The notes under the pieces were generated by a model that worked only from the letters and a program-made list of their open reading frames with translations, made no database searches and was not told the origin of the DNA. Positions 1 through 6,871 of a DNA stretch of 9,596 bases are shown piece after piece. The stretch's first letter is position 1; the number at the start of each line of letters is the position of its first letter. The translations under genes were made by a program, and so were the position numbers. The DNA is from an uncultured Chlorobiales bacterium (GTDB lineage: Bacteria; Bacteroidota; Chlorobiia; Chlorobiales; Thermochlorobacteraceae): the NCBI GenBank assembly GCA_937959145.1, contig CALGMC010000201.1, positions 1 to 9,596 on the forward strand, in the 5' to 3' direction.

Positions 1-1010
1 AGCAACTCGCGCAAACTTTCTTCGCGGGGTTTCTCGGGTTCAGGCAAAAGGAGCGGCATGTTTTGTTTGGTTTCAATAGCGTCTTGACGCTCGGAAAGTT
101 TGAGCAAGAGCGATTTGACATCGTTCATATCGGCTTGCAGTTGAAGCAAGGCGCGGTAAATGAGCTCTTGTTGAATGAGATTCTCGGCAGATTTCTGAAC
201 CGGTTGCGAAATCGGAACAAGCGATGGCGAAAGCCTTTCGGTCGGAGACGGTTGCAAATACTTCATGAGCGTTGCGGCATCAATTTTTTCGCCACGTTCT
301 AACACAATGAGCGATTCAATCACGTTGCGAAGTTCGCGCACATTGCCAAACCATTCGTAGTCGAGCAAAAGTTCGGTTGCATCAGATGTGAAGCCGACAA
401 ATTTGAGGCGATGTTTTTTCTCGAAGTCGCGAATAAATTTTTCGGCAAGCAGTAAAATATCTTGCTTGCGCTCGCGAAGCGGCGGCAGTTTGAGTTCAAC
501 CGTTCGAAGCCGAAAATAAAGGTCTTCACGAAAGTGCTTTCGCTGCACTTCTTCATCTAATCGGCGATTCGTAGCGGCGATGATGCGCACATTCGTGTGC
601 CGTGTTTCCGAAGAGCCAACGCGCAAAAATTCGCCCGTCTCCAACACGCGAAGCAACTTCACTTGGGTCTCGAGCGGCATTTCGCCGATTTCATCGAGAA
701 AAATTGTGCCGCCATCTGCGCTTTCAAAGTAGCCTTTGCGCTGTGAGACTGCCCCGGTAAACGAGCCTTTCTCGTGCCCAAAGAGTTCCGATTCCAATAC
801 GCCTTGCGGCAACGCCCCACAGTTAATTGGAATGAACTTCTCAGAGGCGCGCAGACTTTTTTCGTGAATAAAGCGTGCGAACACTTCTTTGCCCGTCCCG
901 CTTTCGCCTGTGAGAAGCACATTGACGTCCGTTTTTGCGACTTGTTCGGCAAAGGCAATGGCTTCAAGAATTTTCGGTGATGTGCCAATTATGACGGTTT
1001 CATGTTTCAT
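1..1010 (-). CDS. Sigma-54-dependent activator (bacterial enhancer-binding protein), no N-terminal sensor domain; C-terminus beyond window edge
   Basis: This AAA+ ATPase is of the NtrC/PspF class, which remodels sigma-54 RNA polymerase to open promoters. The frame is open for 336 codons from ATG at 1010 to the left edge. Visible motifs are Walker A GESGTGKE (residues 35-42), the sigma-54-contacting loop GSFTGA (82-87), Walker B IFLDEIGE (103-110), sensor I IIAATNRR (143-150), the arginine-finger stretch FREDLYFRL (160-168) and the sensor II motif GNVREL (222-227). F221 replaces the usual proline of WPGNVREL. The protein starts directly at the ATPase domain, so it has no receiver, PAS or GAF input domain. 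Residues 252-336 form a Pro/Ser-rich linker and a Leu-rich, probably coiled-coil segment (about 277-310). A Fis-type DNA-binding helix-turn-helix would be expected beyond the edge but is not visible. An AGGAAG sequence about 11 bases upstream, overlapping the SPOR gene's stop codon, may serve as ribosome-binding site. The gene lies 15 bp after the SPOR gene, probably in one operon. Family assignment is certain; the target promoters are unknown. Confidence 0.95.
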   Translation of the reverse strand, partial: MKHETVIIGTSPKILEAIAFAEQVAKTDVNVLLTGESGTGKEVFARFIHEKSLRASEKFIPINCGALPQGVLESELFGHEKGSFTGAVSQRKGYFESADGGTIFLDEIGEMPLETQVKLLRVLETGEFLRVGSSETRHTNVRIIAATNRRLDEEVQRKHFREDLYFRLRTVELKLPPLRERKQDILLLAEKFIRDFEKKHRLKFVGFTSDATELLLDYEWFGNVRELRNVIESLIVLERGEKIDAATLMKYLQPSPTERLSPSLVPISQPVQKSAENLIQQELIYRALLQLQADMNDVKSLLLKLSERQDAIETKQNMPLLLPEPEKPREESLREL

Positions 1011-1025
1011 AGCGAGTTCTGCTTC

Positions 1026-1727
1026 CTATTCGGCGACAACATAAAAATCGAGATTTAATTTTTTAGCCGCATCTGTGGCTTCAGACTTTGAATTGTAAAA
1101 CGATTCAGAGCGAACTTTATATGCCGTTCTGCCTGAATCGTCGCTGAGTTCCACGATGCGCGTCGTTACTTTTGAACGCAACTGCTTTTGCATCGTTTCC
1201 GCTTGTGCGCGTGAAAAAAAACTTCCGAATTGAATGGTGAATCGAATCAAGCCCGAACTCGCCGATTTGTTCGGAACGGGCTTCGGCAAGATGTCGGAAA
1301 GTTGTTGCTCTGCGGGTTTCGGCTCCGATGCTTTTGGTTCGGCGGGTTTCGGCTCAGTCGGTTTGGGTTCAATCGTTTTGGGTTCAGGAACGGCGGACAC
1401 AGGTGCAGTTGAAGCGTATCCGCCGCCGACGGCAAGGTTATATTCGCGCAAGCGTGAATCGGCAAGGCGAACGAACGGCGACGAGGGATTTTTCGCAATG
1501 AGCGATTGATACGTTCGCGCCGCCACTGCCCCATCAATTTCCAAAAGCGCATTGACCATGAGTTTTTCTTCATCGTTCAACGCTTGTGCGCGCAGTGCCT
1601 CTAAGGCGCGACGGTTGCCGTCGTTGGCATATTGCAAAATTTCTTTCGTGAAAGATTGCGCCGAAAGTGAGGCGGTCAAAATCAAACACAATCCCAAAAG
1701 CGTTGTCAAAAGCGTTGTTTTTACCAT
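1026..1727 (-). CDS. Exported SPOR-domain protein with TPR-like N-terminal region and EPKPx repeat linker
   Basis: This 233-residue protein has three parts. A signal peptide (1-23, hydrophobic core LLTTLLGLCLILTASLS, ending SAQ) sends it to the periplasm. A helical segment (about 25-95), with a stretch like YQSLIAKNPSSPFVRLADSRL cut by family resemblance, looks like a degenerate tetratricopeptide repeat. A Pro/Glu/Lys linker of five 5-residue units (115-139) leads to a C-terminal SPOR domain (about 160-232), opening with FTIQFGSFFSRAQAE and closing with a second YKVRSESF half-repeat. SPOR domains of known function bind denuded glycan strands of peptidoglycan, often at division septa, so a cell-wall-associated role is likely. 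The ATG overlaps the end of the hydratase gene by 7 bp (shared ATGGTAA), which implies translational coupling. An AGGA lies about 9 bases upstream of the ATG. The precise function is not known; the SPOR call is firm and the TPR call tentative. Confidence 0.9.
   Translation of the reverse strand: MVKTTLLTTLLGLCLILTASLSAQSFTKEILQYANDGNRRALEALRAQALNDEEKLMVNALLEIDGAVAARTYQSLIAKNPSSPFVRLADSRLREYNLAVGGGYASTAPVSAVPEPKTIEPKPTEPKPAEPKASEPKPAEQQLSDILPKPVPNKSASSGLIRFTIQFGSFFSRAQAETMQKQLRSKVTTRIVELSDDSGRTAYKVRSESFYNSKSEATDAAKKLNLDFYVVAE
1311..1385 (-). repeat. Five tandem 15-bp units encoding EPKPx in the SPOR protein linker
   Basis: Five in-frame 15-bp units encode EPKTI, EPKPT, EPKPA, EPKAS and EPKPA. 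Such Pro/charged spacers usually form extended rods that hold a SPOR domain away from the rest of the protein. The units differ at several bases, so the array is not a recent perfect duplication, although repeat-number variation between strains is possible. Confidence 0.85.
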
Positions 1728-2503
1728 TGCGGTTTTTCCTTGTTTAGAAATGCGCCGATACCTTTTTTCAAGTCGTCGGTGGTGCGCGAGAGCGCGTTGA
1801 GCGATATCGCAAATTCTATCGCATCGTCGAGGCTCATGGTTTCAGCGGCGACCAGCAGTTTTTTAGTGAGTTCAACCGAAGTTGTGCTGACGTTGTTCAA
1901 AAGTTCTTCGGCTAAATCGCGGGTAAATGGATTCAACTCGTTTGAAGGCACGCTGTAATTGATAAGCCCAAGCCGCAAGGCTTCATCAGCGGAGATGAGA
2001 TTGGCGCGGAGCAAGAGTTCGCGCACGCCTGCATGGCGCGTTTTGCGAAGAATCAAGACGGCAACAATCGCAGGAACGAAGCCAATGCGCGTTTCTGTGT
2101 AGCCAAAGCGCGCATGCTCGGAATCGGCGATGACGATGTCGGCACAAGTGGCAATGCCGCACCCGCCTGCAACGGCAACGCCGTGAACTTTGGCAATCGT
2201 GAGTTTTTTGTTGGTGTAAATTTTTTTGAACAGTCGCGCAATGGCTTCCGAGTCGTAAAGGTTCTCGACGGTGCTTTTTTGAGCCAGCGTGCCGAGCATC
2301 TCCAAATCTAATCCTGCGCAAAAGGCTTTGCCCGCCCCTTGCAAGAGAATGAGCTTGACCGAAGGGTCGCGTTCGGCTTGTTCAAGTGCGTCCGTAAGTT
2401 CGGCAATAAGCGTCGGCGTAAGCGCGTTGCGCTTATCAGGGCGGTTGAGCGTCAGATATGCAATGCGGTCGACTGCTTCGTAAATAAGTTCGGAGTAGCT
2501 CAT
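1721..2503 (-). CDS. Enoyl-CoA hydratase/isomerase family (crotonase fold) protein lacking one classical catalytic Glu
   Basis: This 260-residue protein spans the whole crotonase domain, the usual length for the family, and should be cytoplasmic. Seen directly: the N-terminal LNRPDKRNAL (19-28), the oxyanion-hole segment FCAGLDLEML (61-70), the core GVAVAGGCGIATCADIVIA (108-126) and FGYTETRIGFVPA (133-145). By alignment with mitochondrial enoyl-CoA hydratase, the first catalytic Glu (in GCELA) is Gly116 here, whereas the second is kept as Glu137. The same Glu-to-Gly change, with a following IGxxPA, occurs in methylglutaconyl-CoA and isohexenylglutaconyl-CoA hydratase-like proteins, so the substrate may be a branched or carboxylated enoyl-CoA rather than a fatty acid intermediate; this is inference. 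The start is ATG at 2503, with no clear Shine-Dalgarno. It is the first gene of the cluster with the SPOR protein and the sigma-54 activator. No acyl-CoA dehydrogenase, thiolase or carboxylase gene is in the window to fix the pathway. Confidence 0.93.
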   Translation of the reverse strand: MSYSELIYEAVDRIAYLTLNRPDKRNALTPTLIAELTDALEQAERDPSVKLILLQGAGKAFCAGLDLEMLGTLAQKSTVENLYDSEAIARLFKKIYTNKKLTIAKVHGVAVAGGCGIATCADIVIADSEHARFGYTETRIGFVPAIVAVLILRKTRHAGVRELLLRANLISADEALRLGLINYSVPSNELNPFTRDLAEELLNNVSTTSVELTKKLLVAAETMSLDDAIEFAISLNALSRTTDDLKKGIGAFLNKEKPQW

Positions 2504-2542
2504 TGAGTCTGTGTTGATGAAAGCGATATAACAGCCATTATC

Positions 2543-2550
2543 AAAAATAA
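2543..2550 (-). promoter_or_regulatory. Candidate Bacteroidota-type -7 box (TATTTTTG) for the hydratase-SPOR-activator cluster
   Basis: The minus strand reads TATTTTTG, a perfect match to the TAnnTTTG consensus of Bacteroidota primary sigma factor promoters, 39 bases upstream of the hydratase ATG. No TTTG-like -33 element is evident 19-21 bases further upstream, so the call rests on the -7 box and position alone. The same bases are also part of the T-rich tail of a possible terminator for the preceding kinase gene. Confidence 0.35.
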
Positions 2551-2575
2551 AGAAACCGTGCGGGGTATGCGCACC
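2544..2575 (-). terminator. Weak candidate terminator downstream of the histidine kinase gene
   Basis: On the minus strand, GTGCG (2575-2571) and CGCAC (2563-2559) can pair around a 7-base loop, followed after GG by the T-rich tail TTTCTTTATTTTT. The 5-bp stem is short and the T tract interrupted, so this could be fortuitous. It sits about 140 bases after the kinase stop codon. The rest of the 2504-2717 intergenic region shows nothing else convincing. Confidence 0.25.
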
Positions 2576-2717
2576 TTCTTACTTTCTTTTCGAAGTTACA
2601 TCTTCATTCACAACCAGAGAAGTGGAATTAAGTGGATTCAGTAAATCTTCAACGTTTGAAAATTTGTGCCAACTCGTTTTGTTGCTCTCGCCCTGCGCTC
2701 TGACTTGATTCCTGCTT

Positions 2718-5084
2718 TCATGACTTGAATATTTCCGTAAGTTTCTCGAGCAGTTCTTTTGGATTGTAAGGCTTTGAGAGCATGCCATTTGCGCCGCTTT
2801 CCAGCAACTTCTGCACCACTTCATCTTGCGCGAAGCCAGTCGCAATCAGAATCGGCATTTTAGGGAGCATCACGCGGATTTCCGCAAAGGCTTTCGCGCC
2901 ATTCATCTTTGGCATGTTCATATCCAGCACAACTGCATCTATGCGTATTTGTTCTGCTTCTAAGTGTTTGAGCATCTCTATTGCTTCAAGCCCGTCTGCC
3001 GCTTCATAGACCGCGTATCCCGCTTCAACTAATTGCTCAACAAGCAACTCGCGAAGCATCTCTTCGTCATCGACAATGAGAATTTTTTTGTTTGAGGAGA
3101 GCTGCATGCGTTGTTTTTCTTCGATTAACTGTTTTTTTCGGTCATCACTTGTGCGAGCCGCAGGCAAATACACATGCACCGTTGTTCCTCTACCGACTTC
3201 GGAGTCGATTTCGATTTTGCCGTGGTGGTTTTTAACAATTCCGTAAGCCATTGCCAATCCCAACCCTGTGCCTTTTCCAACTTCTTTCGTCGTGAAGAAG
3301 GGTTCAAAAATTTTGTGTCGTATTTCCTTTGGGATTCCCGTGCCTGAATCCGAAATAGCAAGGTGCAAATAAGATTGGCGTGCGTTTTGATTTTCATTGG
3401 GGTTTTCCATTTTGAGCATGAAAGAGAGCATCCCTTCGTGCTTTTCATCTAATGTTGGCATTATGGCGTCGATTGCGTTGACGGCAAGGTTTAGAATCAC
3501 TTGTTCAAGTTGAGTTTTATCGCCTAACACATTTTGAATTTTTCCCGTTGTTTCTACTCGGATTTGAATGCGCTTATCGGCAGAATGTTCTAACATTTCT
3601 ACCACGTTTCTGACGCCTTGCTGGAGGTCAACAGGCGCGACCGCAAGTTTGCCTTTACGCGCAAACCCCAAGAGTTGCTTGGTCAGAGCCGCGCCGCGCT
3701 CTGCCGCCGTTTTAATGCGTTCCGCATATCGCTTTAATTTCTCATCTGTTGTTTTTTCAAGAATCAGATTGGCGTTGCCCAGAATCGCCGCCAAGATGTT
3801 GTTGAAGTCGTGCGCAACGCCACCTGAGAGCGTGCCAATGGCTTCCATTTTTTGAAGTTGTTGGAGTTGCTCATAAAGTTCAGTGCGCTCGCGCTCGATG
3901 GCTTTTTGCGCGGTGATGTCGCGATTGATTGCCACCGTTCCAATCACCTTGCCGTCTGTATCGTAGAGCAACGAAACGCTCGAGTGGACAATCATCTCTG
4001 TTCCATCTTTTTTCGGTTGAATCACTTCGCCTGCCCATTCGCCTGTTGTTTGCAGAACCGTTAGCGCAACTTCATCGCTCGTACCGTTTGGATATTTCGT
4101 CGGCAAGACTTGGTGAATGTGCTTTCCAACCACTTCATTTGCTTTCCAACCATACATCGTTTCGGCGGCTTTGTTCCAACTCGTGATTTTGAAGTTGTTA
4201 TCAACCGAAATAATGGCTTCGGAGACTTGTTGAAGCAGATTGGCTTGGTATCGGATTTGGCGTTCAACCCACTTGCGCTCGGTGATGTCGGTAACGGTCG
4301 TTACTTTGAAGCGACGACCATCGTCTAAGATGAGGCGTGCGGCGGTTACGGCAACGTCGCGAATGTCGCCATTTTTGTGCATCACTTGCCACTCGCCTGC
4401 GCTTTGGTCGGTGCCTTCGGCGATGTAGTCATCATGCAATTTTTTTGCCCACTCACGAATTTCAGGTGGCAAGACTTTGATAAAGTGCTGTCCAACTAAT
4501 TCTTCGCGTGTGTAGCCGTAGGTTCGGCAATAGGCAGGGTTCACCTCCGCAAACTTACCTTCGGCGTCCGTAACACACATGCCAATATCTGCCGAGTTAT
4601 AGACCGCTCTAAGCAAGGCTTCAGCGTCGCTTGCCGATGTTACCACGCTTTTCTTGACTTCCGATAGGATTGCCACGCTTCCAAGAAAGGTTTGGGCTTC
4701 GTCGAAGAGCGGCGCGGCTTGCACCTGCACGGTTTTCGCTGACGCGCCTTCGCCGATACATACTTCATATTCTGACGCAACACCTTTCTTTTGCTTGTTG
4801 AACTCGGCTTGAATCCGTTTTCTCTGCGATTTTTCACTTAGCCTCAACACATCTTCAAACTGCCTGCCGATAACTTCCGACGGTTGTTTTCCAACCAAAC
4901 GACAAAATGCAGGGTTTGCCTCAATCACTTCTCGATTTTGATTTGTAATCACAACGGCTTGATTCAAGTGCTCAAACGCGAGTTGCCAATGCGATTTTGG
5001 TGCCGACGTCTCTGGGGTTTCTTCGGACGGGGAGGACTTGCTTACCCGCCCCAAAGAAGCGGGCGTAGATTTGCCTCTTTTCAT
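2718..5084 (-). CDS. Soluble hybrid sensor histidine kinase: three PAS domains, HisKA, HATPase, C-terminal receiver
   Basis: This 788-residue signalling kinase autophosphorylates on His and passes the phosphate to its own receiver. Domain order: PAS1 (about 33-140, divergent), PAS2 (about 155-270, closing TTVTDITERK), PAS3 (about 281-392, closing INRDITAQK), a short coiled coil (about 393-412), HisKA with GGVAHDFNN (H425 is the phospho-acceptor), HATPase with N-box NLAVNAIDA (532-540), G1 SDSGTGIP (578-585), F-box FEPFFTTK (593-600) and G2 GKGTGLGL (603-610), then a receiver (about 667-784) with acidic pair D672/D673, phospho-acceptor D721 (DMNMPKMNG), T749 and K771. All key residues are present, so both halves look active. 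No membrane segment is seen, so it should sense a cytoplasmic signal. The PAS domains lack the LOV flavin motif; ligand unknown. I chose ATG at 5084; a TTG start 31 codons upstream adds a non-PAS stretch reaching the divergent gene's start codon. No cognate output regulator with a receiver is adjacent. Confidence 0.95.
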   Translation of the reverse strand: MKRGKSTPASLGRVSKSSPSEETPETSAPKSHWQLAFEHLNQAVVITNQNREVIEANPAFCRLVGKQPSEVIGRQFEDVLRLSEKSQRKRIQAEFNKQKKGVASEYEVCIGEGASAKTVQVQAAPLFDEAQTFLGSVAILSEVKKSVVTSASDAEALLRAVYNSADIGMCVTDAEGKFAEVNPAYCRTYGYTREELVGQHFIKVLPPEIREWAKKLHDDYIAEGTDQSAGEWQVMHKNGDIRDVAVTAARLILDDGRRFKVTTVTDITERKWVERQIRYQANLLQQVSEAIISVDNNFKITSWNKAAETMYGWKANEVVGKHIHQVLPTKYPNGTSDEVALTVLQTTGEWAGEVIQPKKDGTEMIVHSSVSLLYDTDGKVIGTVAINRDITAQKAIERERTELYEQLQQLQKMEAIGTLSGGVAHDFNNILAAILGNANLILEKTTDEKLKRYAERIKTAAERGAALTKQLLGFARKGKLAVAPVDLQQGVRNVVEMLEHSADKRIQIRVETTGKIQNVLGDKTQLEQVILNLAVNAIDAIMPTLDEKHEGMLSFMLKMENPNENQNARQSYLHLAISDSGTGIPKEIRHKIFEPFFTTKEVGKGTGLGLAMAYGIVKNHHGKIEIDSEVGRGTTVHVYLPAARTSDDRKKQLIEEKQRMQLSSNKKILIVDDEEMLRELLVEQLVEAGYAVYEAADGLEAIEMLKHLEAEQIRIDAVVLDMNMPKMNGAKAFAEIRVMLPKMPILIATGFAQDEVVQKLLESGANGMLSKPYNPKELLEKLTEIFKS

Positions 5085-5176
5085 TACTTTGCAGAAAAGC
5101 CTTTTTTGTATTTGTAGATATGAATTATAGGCGATGAGTTTTCGCAAATTACAAATTAAACCTTTCAACACAAGCA
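5085..5176. promoter_or_regulatory. Divergent intergenic control region between the kinase and glycosidase genes
   Basis: These 92 AT-rich bases separate two divergently transcribed start codons and must hold promoters for both. On the minus strand there is TTGTAA (5154-5149) and TATAAT (5129-5124) with a 19-base spacer, a possible sigma-70-like promoter for the kinase, though the spacing is long. No perfect TAnnTTTG box is present on either strand; near matches one base short occur (TAATTTG, minus). The leader before the glycosidase ATG is A-rich with no Shine-Dalgarno, as usual in Bacteroidota. Confidence 0.4.
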
Positions 5177-6628
5177 ATGTCAGACATCAAATTTCCACTT
5201 GTTTATGAACTCAATACGCGGCTGTGGCTAAGCGAACTTTCAGACAAACACGGTGAGCCAATTACGCTTGCGTCTGTCCCTGAAACGGAATTTCAAAAAT
5301 GGCAGCAACACCGCTTTGATGCGATATGGCTCATGGGCGTTTGGAAGCCGAGCGTTAAGGGACAAGAGATTGCACGCACGCATCGCGGGCTATGGCAAGA
5401 TTACGAGCGCGCCTTGCCGAATTGGACCGAAGACGATGTCGTGTGCTCACCTTACTGCATTGCCGATTACACCGTCTCCGAAGCGTTGGGCGGCGAGAGC
5501 GGATTGCAAAAATTTCGCGAGCGTCTCTCCTCACACGGATTGAAACTCATTTTAGATTTTGTGCCGAACCATGTTGCGCTTGACCATGCGTGGCTTTCAC
5601 AGCACCCCGAGTATTTTATTTCCGCTCCAAAATCGCTTGCGCTTCAAAGTAGCGACTTCTATTCGCCCGATGGCGAGCACTTCTTTGCGTGCGGCAAAGA
5701 CCCATACTTCCCTGCTTGGACCGATACGCTTCAACTCAACTACGCAAACCCCGACTTGCGCAACGCCATGATTCAAATCCTACAATCGCTTGCTAAACGG
5801 TGCGACGGCGTGCGGTGCGATATGGCTATGCTCGAACTGAAATCCGTCTTCAATCAAACTTGGCGATGGCTGGCAGGCGAAATGACCGATGAATTTTGGA
5901 CTCACGCCATCAGCGCAACGAAATCCATCAACCCCGACTTTCTCTTTATCGCCGAAGCCTATTGGGAAACCGAATGGACACTTCAACAGATGGGCTTCGA
6001 TTTCACTTACGACAAAAAACTTTACGACCGCCTGCACCGACGCGACCTCTTCGGCGTCAAAGCGCATTTATCGGCAAGTTGGGATTTTCAGCGCAAGATG
6101 GTTTGCTTTACCGAAAACCACGACGAACCACGAGCGGCACTGCAATTCGGAAAAAACAACCGCGCCGCCTTGCTTCTTGTGCTCACCATGCCCGGCATGC
6201 GGCTTTTGCATCAAGGACAACTTGAAGGCTACACACGGCGCATTCCTGTTCAACTCATTCGCCGCTATAATGAAGACGGCGACCCCAACATCGCTCGGTT
6301 TTATCAACGCCTTGCGCATGTGCTTCATAATCCTGCTATTACCTGCGGCGGATTCGCACAACTCCATCTCAATGGCGATTCCGAAGTTATTGGCTTTACG
6401 CGCTTCTACGGGGCAAACATTGCGCAAACCTTCACGCTCGTCAATCTCACCGATTCGCCCAAAGAAGTTTACTTCTCAACTAATGCTTTTGATAGCGTAG
6501 AAAGTTACGAACACGTTGAAGTCATTACCACCGAGCCGAAACATAGCCCGCAGTTTGAGTTATGGACAGGCGGAATTTCCGTCAGGCTACGCGCTAACGA
6601 AGGAGTGTTGTTCGTTGCAAAAGGATAA
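5177..6628 (+). CDS. Cytoplasmic GH13 (alpha-amylase superfamily) glycosidase or transglycosidase, subfamily unassigned
   Basis: This 483-residue protein has an alpha-amylase-type TIM barrel with all four GH13 signature regions: I, DFVPNH (127-132); II, GVRCDMAML (211-219) with nucleophile D215; III, FIAEAYW (257-263) with acid/base E260; IV, FTENHDEP (311-318) with transition-state stabiliser D316. It should therefore be active on alpha-glucosidic bonds, by hydrolysis or transfer. It begins almost directly with the barrel (VYELNTRLWL, 9-18), followed by WLMGVWKPS (51-59), and lacks the common YQIYPRSF-type opening. CSPYCIADYTVSEALGG (90-106) and GKDPYFPAWTDTLQLNY (173-189) look like group-specific stretches between regions I and II. 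Residues about 395-483 form the C-terminal beta domain. No signal peptide or carbohydrate-binding module is seen, so it probably acts on internal glycogen, trehalose, sucrose or maltodextrin; which one cannot be told. No other glycogen or trehalose gene lies nearby. It is divergent from the PAS kinase. Confidence 0.93.
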   Translation: MSDIKFPLVYELNTRLWLSELSDKHGEPITLASVPETEFQKWQQHRFDAIWLMGVWKPSVKGQEIARTHRGLWQDYERALPNWTEDDVVCSPYCIADYTVSEALGGESGLQKFRERLSSHGLKLILDFVPNHVALDHAWLSQHPEYFISAPKSLALQSSDFYSPDGEHFFACGKDPYFPAWTDTLQLNYANPDLRNAMIQILQSLAKRCDGVRCDMAMLELKSVFNQTWRWLAGEMTDEFWTHAISATKSINPDFLFIAEAYWETEWTLQQMGFDFTYDKKLYDRLHRRDLFGVKAHLSASWDFQRKMVCFTENHDEPRAALQFGKNNRAALLLVLTMPGMRLLHQGQLEGYTRRIPVQLIRRYNEDGDPNIARFYQRLAHVLHNPAITCGGFAQLHLNGDSEVIGFTRFYGANIAQTFTLVNLTDSPKEVYFSTNAFDSVESYEHVEVITTEPKHSPQFELWTGGISVRLRANEGVLFVAKG

Positions 6629-6643
6629 TGCTGAGCCCGTCGA

Positions 6644-6708
6644 GAGTTGAGAATTAAAAGTTGAGCACACACTCTTAACTCTTCACTATCAACTTTTAAC
6701 TCCTTAAC
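6644..6708. repeat. Imperfect inverted repeat downstream of the glycosidase gene
   Basis: Bases 6651-6664 (GAATTAAAAGTTGA) are complementary to 6689-6702 (TCAACTTTTAACTC) at 13 of 14 positions, and pairing extends outward with a bulge towards 6644 and 6708. The 24-base loop contains further short CTCTTAACTCTT motifs. It lies 15 bases after the glycosidase stop, so it could act as an RNA-stabilising or weak terminating hairpin, but no U-tract follows. It could also be a small dispersed intergenic repeat. Confidence 0.6.
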
Positions 6709-6730
6709 GCTCCGTTCAGAAAAACAAATT

Positions 6731-6800
6731 CGTCATTAGTTCGTCATTCCGAACAGAGTGAGGAATCCATCATAATGAAAAGCGAAGCGTGAAGAATTGC
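6731..6800. repeat. Degenerate dispersed-type intergenic repeats (CATTCCGAac...GAGGAATC motif)
   Basis: The core at 6741-6768 reads TCGTCATTCCGAACAG then AGTGAGGAATCC, with ATTCC (6746-6750) and GGAAT (6762-6766) as palindromic ends. This resembles the short CATTCCGAGCGAAGCGAGGAATC-type element that recurs between genes in many bacterial genomes. A second degenerate half-copy, AGCGAAGCGTGAAGAATTGC, follows at 6781-6800, and CGTCATT is directly repeated at 6731-6737 and 6742-6748. Together with the inverted repeat to its left, this fills much of the 297-base gene-free stretch 6629-6925. Copy number cannot be judged from one window. Confidence 0.5.
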
Positions 6801-6863
6801 CTTGTCGTTCCGCATTACTCACTACTCATTACAACCGGGTTCAGCGAAGTCCTGCGAAATGCT

Positions 6864-6871
6864 TATTTTTG
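6864..6871 (+). promoter_or_regulatory. Candidate Bacteroidota-type -7 box (TATTTTTG) for the beta-barrel-like protein
   Basis: TATTTTTG matches TAnnTTTG exactly, 54 bases before the ATG at 6926, and is identical to the box in front of the hydratase gene. No clear -33 TTTG is seen. The leader down to the ATG is T/C-rich with no Shine-Dalgarno. Confidence 0.35.

Noticed and set aside
320..988. Open frames on both strands within the sigma-54 activator
   Set aside because: They overlap the AAA+ core, which reads uninterrupted with all motifs in the minus-strand frame from 1010.
1311..1385. Short tandem repeat considered as a CRISPR-like or regulatory array
   Set aside because: The 15-bp units are contiguous without spacers and encode the EPKPx linker in frame.
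2579..2845. 88-codon minus-strand open frame overlapping the end of the kinase gene
   Set aside because: Its start lies within the receiver domain in another frame, and the part past the kinase stop has no start codon or recognisable motif.
5085..5177. N-terminal extension of the histidine kinase to a TTG start at 5177
   Set aside because: It would add 31 residues without domain character, reach the glycosidase start codon and leave no room for a promoter; ATG at 5084 is better.
5889..6500. 203-codon open frame on the plus strand inside the glycosidase gene
   Set aside because: It lies wholly within a gene with intact GH13 motifs in another frame, and its product has no recognisable domain.
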